A stretch of 61,415 nt of DNA from Dubosiella muris (GCF_004793885.1 NZ_SRYG01000019.1:1-61415), one strand, 5' to 3'; positions 25,277 through 33,531 are shown, counted from the stretch's first letter. Program-made: numbers and translations. Notes: generated from the letters alone by a model not told the origin.

Positions 25277-25843
25277 TTATTTTTGATTCAAATGTTCAAT
25301 GATCGCGCCGACCGGCTCCTCGATCAGACGCCACTCCTCTTCGGTTTCGATCGGGCCTACCTTGCTTGGCACGCCGTTCTCGTCTTTTTCCAGCAGCCTG
25401 CCCACAAGCACTTCCACTTTTTCCGCTTCGGTTTGCGCGGGCACGTACAACACGTACTCGTTGTTGTTTTCCTCGTCGACAAGACTGGCGAGCACCTGAT
25501 ACGTAAGACCGTTCATTTCAAAACGGGCCGGTGCGCTCTTCTCCTCGATTTCAACCGTTTCCGCCGCTTGCGACCGGTCGATCGCCGCCATCAGCTCGGC
25601 CTGATGCACATCCAGCGCGTCCGAAACGATTTTCCACTCTTCCGGCGACTCGATGGAACAAAGCGGCGACTTTTCAACATCGGGATCGTAGCTGGACACA
25701 AGCACCTTGACGTTTCCCTTTTCGTCTTTCGAATCGTCGGTATAGACGACAAAATGCTTGCCGGCCTCTTTATTATAAAACGTCAGCAACGTGCGGTACG
25801 TGATTTCCTTTCCGTCTTTTTCGACTGTGAATGTTTCTACCAT
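25277..25843 (-). CDS. DUF1292 repeat protein
   Basis: The 188-residue acidic protein contains two similar modules (about residues 1-80 and 100-188). Each has the DUF1292-like pattern in which a strand reading TYRTLLTFYN or TYQVLASLVD is followed by YVVY-type and E-rich stretches. DUF1292 (YrzB family) proteins are common in Bacillota with no defined role. The ATG at 25843 is preferred over that at 25849 because AGGAGG is 7 nt away. Confidence 0.8.
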   Translation of the reverse strand: MVETFTVEKDGKEITYRTLLTFYNKEAGKHFVVYTDDSKDEKGNVKVLVSSYDPDVEKSPLCSIESPEEWKIVSDALDVHQAELMAAIDRSQAAETVEIEEKSAPARFEMNGLTYQVLASLVDEENNNEYVLYVPAQTEAEKVEVLVGRLLEKDENGVPSKVGPIETEEEWRLIEEPVGAIIEHLNQK

Positions 25844-25961
25844 ATTCATTCCTCCTATCTTTTTTTATTATTGGTGTTTCTTGATCGTTTTCCCATTCGA
25901 ATGACCCAAAAAGCAGAAAAAAAGAGAAAGCGTCTTGATTCGACGTCTTCCTCCCGTTTGC

Positions 25962-27182
25962 CTATTTCGCTTTCTTTTTATAATAGCGCGTCATGAACGC
26001 GTCGCGGTACTCCTCGAACCGGTCCTCCAAAATGGCTTGGCGAATCTCCTCCGTCAACCGGATGATGAATCGCAAATTGTGCTGCGTCGCCAGGCGGAAA
26101 TACTCGTAGCGCGTCGGCTTGTCTTCCGACTTGAGCATCGTGTAAAGCTGCTTGCGCGTATATCCTTTTCGACAGGCCGGGCAGTCGCAGCCCGGTTCAA
26201 GCACCTCGTCGCTTTCCTTGAACTTGTTCAAGGCGTAGTAGCCGTCATGCGTGTAAATACGGCCATGACGGGCTTCCCGGCTTGGCGCCACGCAGTCGAA
26301 CGTGTCCGCCCCCATCAGGGAGCCAATCAAAATATCGTCCGGGTGCGACAGGCCAAGCAAGTGGCGCGGCTTGCCTTCCGGCAGCTCCTCGTTGCACCAG
26401 CGCAAGATATCGCCCAGGTTGTTTTTCAAAAACGCGCCGCCAAGGCCATAGCCGTCAAAGTCCATTTGTCCCATCTTTTTGGCGGTCGAGCGGCGCAAGT
26501 CCTCCCAGCGTCCGCCCTGGAGCACGCCGTACAACGACTGCTTGTAGCCCAAGTCGTACTCGTGTTTGCGATGCTCGTCGAGCGAGATTTGCGCCCAGCG
26601 TTCCGTCCGTTCCAGCGCCTCCACGTTGTATTCGTACGAATCCGCCAGCGACGTGAGCTCGTCGAACGCCATGTGGATGTCCGCGCCGATCCGGCACTGG
26701 ATCTCCATCGACTCCTTCGGTCCAATAAAGTCAAGCTCCTTCGTAACCGGATCGGTAAACTCGATGCCCGTTTCCGTCACGAGCGCGAGCCGCTCCTCCT
26801 TTTTGCGGTTCGTCACTTCCTTTTCCCGTTCCATGCTGACGACTTTGCCAAGTCCCGAGCCAAGCGACATGACTTGAAAGCCGCCCGAGTCCGTCAATGT
26901 CGGTCCGTTCCATTTCGACCACGCGGCCAGCCCGCCTTCTCTGGCGATGTCGGGCGAGGCGTTACGCAAATGGTATCCGTTGGAAAGCATGGCCTGGGCA
27001 CCGATTTCCCGCAAGTCCTCGGGCGATAAAAACGGCACCTGTCCTCTTGTGCCGACACACATGAAGGCCGGAGTCATGATGTCGCCGTGCGGCGTGTGGA
27101 TGATACCGGCCCGGCCGAGCTGTCCCGGGATTTGTTTTACGATCTCAAACCAAAAGGTGTTGTTGTTGTGATATGCACTCAT
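25962..27182 (-). CDS. tgt: tRNA-guanine transglycosylase (queuine tRNA-ribosyltransferase)
   Basis: The 406-residue enzyme exchanges the wobble guanine of GUN-anticodon tRNAs for preQ1. Visible marks are TDSGGFQVMSLG (about residues 97-108), the nucleophile region TFDCVAPSREARHG (about 282-295) and the zinc site CDCPAC with a later His in TQHNLRF. GAGGAATTT precedes the ATG, which overlaps the upstream transporter stop codon. The pairing with a YhhQ-type transporter suggests a salvaged queuosine precursor; no preQ0 biosynthesis gene is seen. Confidence 0.95.
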   Translation of the reverse strand: MSAYHNNNTFWFEIVKQIPGQLGRAGIIHTPHGDIMTPAFMCVGTRGQVPFLSPEDLREIGAQAMLSNGYHLRNASPDIAREGGLAAWSKWNGPTLTDSGGFQVMSLGSGLGKVVSMEREKEVTNRKKEERLALVTETGIEFTDPVTKELDFIGPKESMEIQCRIGADIHMAFDELTSLADSYEYNVEALERTERWAQISLDEHRKHEYDLGYKQSLYGVLQGGRWEDLRRSTAKKMGQMDFDGYGLGGAFLKNNLGDILRWCNEELPEGKPRHLLGLSHPDDILIGSLMGADTFDCVAPSREARHGRIYTHDGYYALNKFKESDEVLEPGCDCPACRKGYTRKQLYTMLKSEDKPTRYEYFRLATQHNLRFIIRLTEEIRQAILEDRFEEYRDAFMTRYYKKKAK

Positions 27183-27805
27183 AAATTCCTCAACTTCTTC
27201 TCAATACCGATCTCGACGGGCGAAAGCACGACTTCCAGTGCCAGACCGAGCACGTACGCGAACACCGCCTGCGCCAGAAACTCGTTGAACGGCAGCACCC
27301 CGATAAACGCGATCGTTTCAAATACCGCGGAGTCGATGATGTGCGCGAACACCGAGGAGCCAAGGGCCCGGGCGATAAAGCTACGCGCGAACACGCCGTT
27401 TCCGTTTTTCATCTTCGTGAACAAATGCGTGTTCAGCAAGTTCGAACCCAAATAGCCGCAAAGCGAGCCCGCGATGATGCGTGGCGAGAACCCGAGTACC
27501 GAAGCGAACGCGTCCTGCATTTCCCATCCCGGATACGGCGGCAGGGCGATGACGATATAAAACACGAGCACCGCGATCACGTTGACGAGAAATCCCGCGT
27601 AGATGATCGAGCGCGCCGTCTTTTGTCCAAACAGCTCCACGATCAAGTCCCCTATAATATATGTAACGGGAAACAGCACGACGCCGCCGTCCACGGCGAT
27701 GCCGCCCAGATTCCACAACTTGATCGCGCAAAGATTGGATATCAGCAAGGATCCGGCCGATATCGCGATAAAGTAAATCAACAATTTCAATTTCTTCTCT
27801 GACAT
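27179..27805 (-). CDS. yhhQ: Queuosine precursor transporter, YhhQ/VUT-1 family
   Basis: The 208-residue protein has about six membrane helices and the family features VVLFPVTYIIGDLIVELFGQK (about residues 41-61) and RIIAGSLCGYLGSNLLNT (about 108-125). Family members import preQ0, preQ1 or queuine. It overlaps tgt by 4 nt, so uptake and insertion are coupled. No Shine-Dalgarno is present; TATAAT (27819-27814) ends 8 nt from the ATG, consistent with a leaderless mRNA. I looked for a preQ1 riboswitch and saw none. Confidence 0.92.
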   Translation of the reverse strand: MSEKKLKLLIYFIAISAGSLLISNLCAIKLWNLGGIAVDGGVVLFPVTYIIGDLIVELFGQKTARSIIYAGFLVNVIAVLVFYIVIALPPYPGWEMQDAFASVLGFSPRIIAGSLCGYLGSNLLNTHLFTKMKNGNGVFARSFIARALGSSVFAHIIDSAVFETIAFIGVLPFNEFLAQAVFAYVLGLALEVVLSPVEIGIEKKLRNL

Positions 27806-28036
27806 ACCTATGAATTATAGTCTTGGATGCCGGAAAAATAAAGCCCTGCGAACGAGCAAAACGACGATCCTCCCTTGTTTTTATCCCATGCAGAGAAGAC
27901 CCCCACTGAACGCCAGGCTCAATGACGGGATGAATCTTCATGGGCGTTCGATATTGTTTTGGCGGTTTTGACATAAAATTTCTTTTCTAAATGCATATTA
28001 TGTTACAATAGAACTGGATAAAAGGGGTGTCAACCC

Positions 28037-29359
28037 ATGGCCTATGCTGTCGATCGAATCGTCATCAAACGAAACCATACCCTCTATCCATATTGTATGG
28101 ACGTATGCCAAAAAAGCAAGAACATCTACAATGCCGCTCTTTTTCAGCTTCGCCAGGTCTTCGCCTCGAAAGGCAAGACAAACCTCCATCCGCTTCAATT
28201 GGAAGCCAAACGCCAATGAGACGCGTATCTTCCCGAGATCCAAAAGAAACAGCCTTCGTTTGACAACCCGTTCGATACCGGGAAACTTCCATCCTATTTG
28301 ACTTTGTTCCGTCTGTTTACCGTATCCAACCATCCGGACTATTTCGCCAAGGGACTTCCTCGTCATACGGCGCAGCACATGATGAAACAGGCGTGCCGGG
28401 ATTTCGACACGTATTTCAAATCGTTGAAGGCGTGGAAAAACAATCCATATGGATAAAGACCGAATCCTCCTCGATACGTCAAAGCGCAATACAAGACAGC
28501 CATCCTATCCAATCAGGAGTGCAGGAACTACGACGGGATGCTCAAACTTCCCCATGTCAAAGAGCGCATCCCATGCCGTCGTATGGAAGAAGGGCGCTTG
28601 AAAGAAGCGAAGATTGTGCCCTATCATGACGTGTTTTTGATCATGCTGACTTATGAGACGAAATCAGTCAAAGCGTGCAGACAACCCAAACAAGTCGCCT
28701 CGATCGACCTCGGTGTGAACAATCTCGCAGCCATCGCGAACAACATAGGGAAACGTTCCCTCTTGTTTTCGGGGCGGGTATTGAAAAGCATCAAGGAAGA
28801 GGAATCACGCACGTTGTCACGATTGGCGTCCAGACAAACGATCGGGACGGAAATCAAATTGAAAAGCTCGAAAAGAGCGAAAGCGATCTACCGCAAGAAT
28901 GGACTGAGGACTACGGATTTCCTGCACAAGACAGCCAATGCCATCATCCAGTGGTATGTCGAAAACGACATCGACACATTGGTCGTCGGATGCAACAAGG
29001 AATGGAAGCAAAACGCCGAACTTGGCTCGAAAAACAACCGCATCTTCTGCCGTATCCCGTTCTATGCCTTACGACAGAAGCTGAAATACCGTTGCGAGCG
29101 GGAAGGCATCCGATATATCGAGACGGAAGAAGCGTACACCTCGAAAGCGTCGTTCTATGACGAGGATGGTTTTCATGCGGACGGTTTGAGTGGAACGAGA
29201 ACGACGAGAGGAAATTACCGGCGCGCGAATGGAGAGATATTGAACGCGGATCTGAACGCGGCCGCCAACATTGGAAGGAAGGTTTTTCCTGAATTGTTCA
29301 AAACGGACAAGGTGGACCTGCGCCACATCAAAAGGATCGTGCATCCGGAGCTGGCTTAA
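28037..29359 (+). pseudogene. tnpB: tnpB (IS605 OrfB, Cas12-like nuclease) with two in-frame stops
   Basis: The frame starting at 28037 continues without frameshift to 29359 (440 codons) but is interrupted by TGA at 28217-28219 and TAA at 28454-28456. The second position fits the conserved GKPKxPRY-like motif (here stop-RPNPPRY). RuvC residues are all retained: DLGVNN, the glutamate in YIETEEAYTSKAS, and NADLNAAANI. The zinc-ribbon cysteines are absent, as in one TnpB subgroup. TGG is used for Trp elsewhere, so stop-codon recoding is unlikely. The downstream 273-codon part could be translated alone but lacks the N-terminal domain. Confidence 0.85.
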
Positions 29360-29520
29360 AACAAAACCATAGCTGGGCAAAGTCGAAAAGGACCGAACCA
29401 GTAAGGGCATCTCATGGATATGCCCGGATAGTTTCTGAAAGAAAAGGGTGCGGAAATCGTCCGATTCCACTTCTCTCTGTCAGGTGTTATCTGAAACCTT
29501 ACCAGAACGTAAGTTCAGGC
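29360..29520 (+). ncRNA. Possible omega-RNA / right-end region of the tnpB element
   Basis: TnpB guide RNAs derive from the 3' end of tnpB and the right end. Here hairpins GGGCAT / ATGCCC (29405-29425) and the terminal hairpin (29491-29518) are intact. The boundary and any guide cannot be fixed without related copies. Confidence 0.35.
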
Positions 29521-29528
29521 GAGGTAAT

Positions 29529-30971
29529 TCATTCGAGCGCGACCATTTCCGGATTGGTGCGAAAGTATTTGGCCCGGCCCAGTTTGCTGCCAATCAAATA
29601 GTTTTGCCTCTCCAAATTTCCAATGACATTTTTGCGAAAATAAGTGGAATCGCTAATGCCGAGGAATTTCGCGATTTCCGATATTTTGTGCGTCCGGTAA
29701 AAACAAAACTCCAATACTTTTTGATCATACCGGGTCCCGTTTTCCACGGGAACGAAAGAGAGTCTTGGCGTCGCGTCGTCCACGATTCCTTCCGAATACG
29801 TAAGGTCCGGCAAAACGATCGTAAAGTCATCCGAAGAGGAAAAGATGTAGGGCCGATGCTTTCGATTGGCATCCCGATACTCCAACATGATTTTATCGAA
29901 TCCCGTTCCTGCCGCTTCCATCGCGTTGCACAACACCAAAACCGAAGCAATCAATTCGTTTCTCCTCTTCGAAATAATGGACGAAAGATCGTATGTTTTC
30001 GCAAGCTGCTCTCCTTGATAGAAACTGCCAGGCGATGAAATTTCAAGACGATCCCGAAACAAATCGACCTGGATCTGCGTTCCATCCAAATAGTAGTTGC
30101 GGTGGGCGATGGCGTTGATCACCGCTTCAAATAAAGCGCGCGAAGGGAAAGCGTCGATATTTTTCCGATGATTTTCCTCCTTGATCATCGTATGATTCAT
30201 CCTCTGCTCTACAAATTCCAGCATGTAGTGAACCGAATCCATGAGATTTCCTTCAAACCGATTGACGGTGACGATCCGGTTGCTTCCTTTGCTGAATCCT
30301 GAAAACACAGAACATTGCACACTCGTTTTCTTTCCGTCATACGTATCGGAAAACAACAAGGCGCCATTGGCTAAATATCCTTCTTCGTTGAAAAATCCCA
30401 TCGAACGAAGCGCTTTTTCAGGCAGTTCTTTTCCCTGATTATTTTGCGCGTAAAACGCCTGGAGCGTCGTGAAGTTGGCCGGATCATACAGCTGATCCGA
30501 AAATTGAATGTCATATTGTGTGTTTTTGCTTTTTACACTCATATCAATGATTTCCTCATACGACGCTCCATTGGTAAACCCGTCCCGACGTATAAAGATC
30601 GACGGGACGCCTTTATATTTGCAGAGAACCGGCTTGATCCTTGATTCTTTTACATGGATTTGAATGATAAACCGTTCCTTTTCCCGCACTTTGTACGGAA
30701 GAAAAGAAATAGATAGATTCGGTCTTGGAACAATATGCTCATTGATTATATTATTGAAATAATTCCGTTCGTTATCCGCTTCGATTCGGTCAAACCCGAT
30801 GAGTTTATTCGTCTTGTCTTCCACCCCGATATACAAGCAACCGCCTTGCGCATTGGAAAAGCCCGCGATGGTTTTTAACCATCCAAGCGTATCCTCCCGA
30901 TTCAGTCGGGACTTGCATTCCACTTCCATATCTTCCAGCAAAATCACGTTGACTAATTCCTCCAAACACAT
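29529..30971 (-). CDS. AlbA_2/Schlafen-type ATP-binding regulator (COG2865 type)
   Basis: The 480-residue protein has an N-terminal AlbA_2 (Schlafen AAA-4) domain (about residues 15-130: LEDMEVECKSRL, TIAGFSNAQGGCLYIGVED) and a central GHKL-like ATPase module (about 275-340: SRALFEAVINAIAHRNYYLDGTQI). A C-terminal winged helix is likely (HKISEIAKFLGISDSTYFRKNVIG). Related proteins are predicted regulators with unknown function. I chose 30971 because a G-rich site lies just upstream; the frame is open to 31004. Six 11-bp phased direct repeats lie directly upstream and are the likely operator. Confidence 0.85.
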   Translation of the reverse strand: MCLEELVNVILLEDMEVECKSRLNREDTLGWLKTIAGFSNAQGGCLYIGVEDKTNKLIGFDRIEADNERNYFNNIINEHIVPRPNLSISFLPYKVREKERFIIQIHVKESRIKPVLCKYKGVPSIFIRRDGFTNGASYEEIIDMSVKSKNTQYDIQFSDQLYDPANFTTLQAFYAQNNQGKELPEKALRSMGFFNEEGYLANGALLFSDTYDGKKTSVQCSVFSGFSKGSNRIVTVNRFEGNLMDSVHYMLEFVEQRMNHTMIKEENHRKNIDAFPSRALFEAVINAIAHRNYYLDGTQIQVDLFRDRLEISSPGSFYQGEQLAKTYDLSSIISKRRNELIASVLVLCNAMEAAGTGFDKIMLEYRDANRKHRPYIFSSSDDFTIVLPDLTYSEGIVDDATPRLSFVPVENGTRYDQKVLEFCFYRTHKISEIAKFLGISDSTYFRKNVIGNLERQNYLIGSKLGRAKYFRTNPEMVALE

Positions 30972-31005
30972 AGACTCCCCCCCTTTTTTGCATTTTCGCT
31001 CCATC

Positions 31006-31070
31006 TACTTCAAACTTACTTCAACGTTACTTCAAAGTCACTTCAACATCAACTTCACTCCACTTCACGC
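31006..31070. repeat. Six phased direct repeats between the AlbA_2 and NUDIX genes
   Basis: ACTTCA recurs at 31007, 31018, 31029, 31040, 31052 and 31062, with spacings of 11, 11, 11, 12 and 10 bp. The first four units extend to ACTTCAA. All copies face the same side of the helix. They sit upstream of both divergent genes, ending about 10 bp before the NUDIX -10 box. Confidence 0.85.
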
Positions 31071-31080
31071 TCAACTATGC

Positions 31081-31092
31081 TAAGATAAACCT
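31081..31092 (+). promoter_or_regulatory. -10 box of the NUDIX gene, leaderless layout
   Basis: TAAGAT (31081-31086) ends 6 nt before the ATG at 31093. There is no Shine-Dalgarno and no good -35 box, so an activator bound to the phased repeats may drive it. Confidence 0.45.
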
Positions 31093-31578
31093 ATGGTAAA
31101 CACGACTTTAGGATACATCGAACACGATGGAAAATACTTGATGATCCATCGAATCAAAAAGAAAAACGACATCAACAAAGACAAATGGATCGGGATCGGC
31201 GGCAAAATGGAGCCGGGCGAAACGGTGCTTGACTGCATGAAGCGCGAATGCAAGGAGGAAACCGGCCTCGATTGGCATGATCCGACGCTTCGGGCCATTA
31301 TCACCTTCAACTTCCAAAAGGACGAAACCGATAGCCTCTTTTCCGAATTGATGTTTTTGTATACCGGAAAAGATTTTTCCGGAGAACTCATCGAATGCGA
31401 CGAAGGCGAGCTCGTATGGATCGAGAAAGACAAAATCAAAAACCTCCCCTTGTGGACGGGGGACTTGATTTTCCTCGATCTCATGCAGCAGGATATTCCG
31501 CTTTTTTACCTTCGCCTAGACTATGTCGGCGACCGGCTCGTGCTTGCCGAACTCGATGGAAAAAAACTGGAAATTTAA
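31093..31578 (+). CDS. NUDIX hydrolase, 8-oxo-dGTPase (MutT)-like
   Basis: The 161-residue protein has a complete NUDIX box, GGKMEPGETVLDCMKRECKEETG (about residues 36-58), matching G-x5-E-x7-REU-x-EE-x-GU. The remaining sequence is like the YtkD/MutT-type enzymes that clean oxidised nucleotides. The start has no ribosome binding site and lies 6 nt after a -10 box. It is divergent from the AlbA_2 regulator across the phased repeats, and sRNA copy 2 starts just after its stop. Confidence 0.92.
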   Translation: MVNTTLGYIEHDGKYLMIHRIKKKNDINKDKWIGIGGKMEPGETVLDCMKRECKEETGLDWHDPTLRAIITFNFQKDETDSLFSELMFLYTGKDFSGELIECDEGELVWIEKDKIKNLPLWTGDLIFLDLMQQDIPLFYLRLDYVGDRLVLAELDGKKLEI

Positions 31579-31590
31579 AGAGCGTTCCAA

Positions 31591-31619
31591 TTGGCACGAC
31601 CATCCGGATATGGTTTAAT
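31591..31619 (+). promoter_or_regulatory. Promoter of sRNA copy 2
   Basis: TTGGCA (31591-31596), a 17-bp spacer and TTTAAT (31614-31619), preceded by AGCGTTCCAA. It is identical to copy 3 from the -35 box onward. Confidence 0.6.
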
Positions 31620-31623
31620 ACAG

Positions 31624-31708
31624 GTGAGCTAAAACAAAGCTCACTTCATAATCAAATTCCCTTTCTTAAAACTTTCTTGGAAAAAGGCCTCGTCGGAGGC
31701 CTTTTTTC
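31624..31708 (+). ncRNA. Candidate small RNA, copy 2
   Basis: The predicted transcript of about 85 nt begins with a hairpin (GTGAGCT / AGCTCAC around AAAACAA). It runs through an unpaired pyrimidine-rich linker (TCAAATTCCCTTTCTTAAAA) and ends in the terminator GGCCTC GTCG GAGGCC plus T6. It is identical to copy 3 over about 118 bp including the promoter. The terminator may also serve the NUDIX gene. The linker can pair with the ribosome-binding region of the DUF554 gene immediately downstream. Confidence 0.65.
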
Positions 31709-31728
31709 TTTGTGTGACGCAAAAAAAA

Positions 31729-31757
31729 TAGACAAGAGTCATAAACGATTTTATAAT
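31729..31757 (+). promoter_or_regulatory. Promoter of the DUF554 gene
   Basis: TAGACA (31729-31734), a 17-bp spacer and TATAAT (31752-31757). This gives the gene its own start after the sRNA terminator, with a leader of about 20 nt that consists mostly of the sRNA-complementary stretch. Confidence 0.65.
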
Positions 31758-31782
31758 AAAAAGCCGAAAAGAGGGAATTTGT

Positions 31783-32457
31783 ATGGGAACGATCGTGAAT
31801 GTGGGCGCCATTGTCGCTGGTGGTCTGGGCGGCATGCTCTTAGGAAAATATTTAAAACAATCGACGCAGGAACTGCTGATGAAAATCAACGGCGTGTGCG
31901 TGCTGTTTCTCGCCATCTCGGGCGCGATGGAATCCATGCTCCACGGCTCGTTTTCCATGATGCTCATCGTCTCGCTTGCCATCGGGGCGATCGTTGGCGA
32001 CTGGATCGACATCGAAGGCTGGCTTGAACGCTTTGGCGCGTGGCTCAAGCAAAAAAGCGGCAACGCCAAAAACAAGCTGTTCATGGAAGGGTTCGTCACG
32101 ACCACGCTGACCGTGTGCATCGGCGCGATGGCCATTGTCGGCGCTATCCAGGACGGTGTGTTCCACGATCCATCCACGCTGTACGCCAAGTCACTGCTCG
32201 ACTTCATCATCGTGTTCGTCTTAAGCGCCTCTCTGGGCGTCGGGTGCGTGTTTTCCGCCATCCCCGTCGGCCTGCTTCAAGGAACGATTACCGTCTTGTC
32301 GTCGTTTCTCGTGTTTTTGCTCGCGGACGGGGCACTGGACAACTTGTCCGTCGTCGGCAACGTCCTCATCTTTTGCGTGGGCGTCAATTTGATTTGGCCA
32401 AAAACGATCAAAGTCGCCAATTTGCTGCCCGCCTTGCTCATCGCCCTTTTCTTATAA
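31783..32457 (+). CDS. DUF554 family membrane protein
   Basis: The 224-residue protein is a DUF554 (YdfK-like) integral membrane protein with about six to seven hydrophobic segments. Conserved Gly-rich starts are seen (TIVNVGAIVAGGLGGMLLGK, residues 3-22) and the segment TLTVCIGAMAIVGAIQDG (about 108-125). Its function is unknown. The leader AGAGGGAATTTGT contains the Shine-Dalgarno, and AGGGAATTTG (31772-31781) is a perfect complement of the flanking sRNA linkers. The gene is bracketed by sRNA copies 2 and 3. Confidence 0.88.
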   Translation: MGTIVNVGAIVAGGLGGMLLGKYLKQSTQELLMKINGVCVLFLAISGAMESMLHGSFSMMLIVSLAIGAIVGDWIDIEGWLERFGAWLKQKSGNAKNKLFMEGFVTTTLTVCIGAMAIVGAIQDGVFHDPSTLYAKSLLDFIIVFVLSASLGVGCVFSAIPVGLLQGTITVLSSFLVFLLADGALDNLSVVGNVLIFCVGVNLIWPKTIKVANLLPALLIALFL

Positions 32458-32474
32458 AAAAGTGAGCGTTTCCA

Positions 32475-32503
32475 TTGGCACGACCATCCGGATATGGTTT
32501 AAT
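32475..32503 (+). promoter_or_regulatory. Promoter of sRNA copy 3
   Basis: TTGGCA (32475-32480), a 17-bp spacer and TTTAAT (32498-32503), preceded by AGCGTTTCCA. Confidence 0.6.
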
Positions 32504-32506
32504 ACA

Positions 32507-32592
32507 GGTGAGCTAAAACAAAGCTCACTTCATAATCAAATTCCCTTTCTTAAAACTTTCTTGGAAAAAGGCCTCGTCGGAGGCCTTTTTTC
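32507..32592 (+). ncRNA. Candidate small RNA, copy 3
   Basis: Same architecture and sequence as copy 2: 5' hairpin, pyrimidine-rich linker and terminator ending in T6 at about 32592. It lies between the DUF554 stop codon and the RpiR gene, so its terminator could also end DUF554 transcripts or act as an attenuator for the RpiR gene 30 nt downstream. Confidence 0.65.
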
Positions 32593-32621
32593 TGTTATGA
32601 TAAACCAAAAAGGAGGAACTT

Positions 32622-33479
32622 ATGGATTTTCTTACCCGCCTCGAGCTGGATTCCCCATGGACACAAAGCGAGCAAGTCGTCGTGAACCACATTCTCGCCA
32701 ACCCCGAGTCCGTTCTGGCCACCACCCCAAAACAACTTGCCCAAACGTGCTACGTTTCCACCTCCTCCTTGTATCGGCTGCTTTCCAAACTCGGCCTCGA
32801 CGGGTTTTCCACGCTGCAAGCCGAGATTTCCAAATCGCTGCTGCACCGGGAAAAAGAAAAGGCGGATGTCGACAAAAATTTTCCGTTTTCCCATATGCAG
32901 ACGCACTACGAAATCATCGAACAGCTCAAGGCCGATTACGACAGCACTCTGGCCAGCCAGAAAAACTTGTTCGACCTGTACAGCTTGTATGAAGCGTGCA
33001 AAGCGATGCGCAACGCGAAAGCGATCGACTTGTACACGTCGGCCGGCAATCTGGGCTTCTTTAAAAACTTCCAGTTCCAGCTGCGCGAAATCGGCGTAAA
33101 CGTCCACATGGCCGAAAACGACTACGAGCAAACGCTCATGGCCGCCAGCGCCGGTCCCGACCATCTCGCGATCGTGCTCACGATGGAAGGACGCTCTTCA
33201 ACGATTCCCGCCATCGCCTACGCGCTCGAACAATCGCGCACCCCCGTCATCCTGTTGAGCGCGCCCGGATACGAAAGCGTCTTTCAAAATGTGAAAGCGC
33301 ATTTATGGATCGACCACAACGAGCACCATTACCGCAAGATTTCCTCGTTCGCGACAAGAATGAGCCTGTTGTACACGCTCGACGTCTTGTACGCCATTTA
33401 CTTTCAAACAAGCTACGAGGAAAACCTTGACAAAAAGTTTTTGTATTACCACCGGCTCAACCCGACAATCGACGACTGA
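32622..33479 (+). CDS. MurR/RpiR family transcriptional regulator
   Basis: The 285-residue protein has an N-terminal RpiR helix-turn-helix (about residues 1-75, with LAQTCYVSTSSLYRLLSKLG) and a SIS sugar-phosphate-binding domain (about 110-240). RpiR proteins sense phosphorylated sugars. AAGGAGG precedes the ATG. It is followed by a HAD phosphatase and a broken PTS IIB gene, so it probably once controlled a sugar PTS operon. Confidence 0.9.
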   Translation: MDFLTRLELDSPWTQSEQVVVNHILANPESVLATTPKQLAQTCYVSTSSLYRLLSKLGLDGFSTLQAEISKSLLHREKEKADVDKNFPFSHMQTHYEIIEQLKADYDSTLASQKNLFDLYSLYEACKAMRNAKAIDLYTSAGNLGFFKNFQFQLREIGVNVHMAENDYEQTLMAASAGPDHLAIVLTMEGRSSTIPAIAYALEQSRTPVILLSAPGYESVFQNVKAHLWIDHNEHHYRKISSFATRMSLLYTLDVLYAIYFQTSYEENLDKKFLYYHRLNPTIDD

Positions 33480-33486
33480 CACGAAA

Positions 33487-33531
33487 ATCCCATCGTTCGC
33501 TTTCAAAACGAAATTTCGATGGGACTTTTTT
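33487..33531 (+). terminator. Terminator after the RpiR gene
   Basis: CCCATCG / CGATGGG around a long loop, followed by T8. Confidence 0.75.

Larger units (their letters stand above)
27880..29520 (+). mobile_element. Decayed IS200/IS605-group element carrying only tnpB
   Basis: The element has a tnpB-type frame and no tnpA. Left-end sequence includes the arm pair GAACGCC / GGGCGTTC at about 27912-27960. At the right end an imperfect hairpin spans 29491-29518 (CTGAA..CTTAC / GTAAG..TTCAG). Such subterminal hairpins are recognised by the Y1 transposase of this group. Exact ends are estimates. It lies 9 bp beyond the stop codon of the AlbA_2 gene. Confidence 0.55.

Noticed and set aside
27806-27960. 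preQ1 riboswitch upstream of yhhQ-tgt
   Set aside because: I looked for the preQ1-I hairpin and A-rich tail and found none. The -10 box next to the ATG leaves no leader for a riboswitch.
28037-28456. Stop-codon recoding in tnpB
   Set aside because: One stop is TGA and the other TAA, and Trp is coded by TGG throughout the window, so ordinary nonsense mutations explain it.
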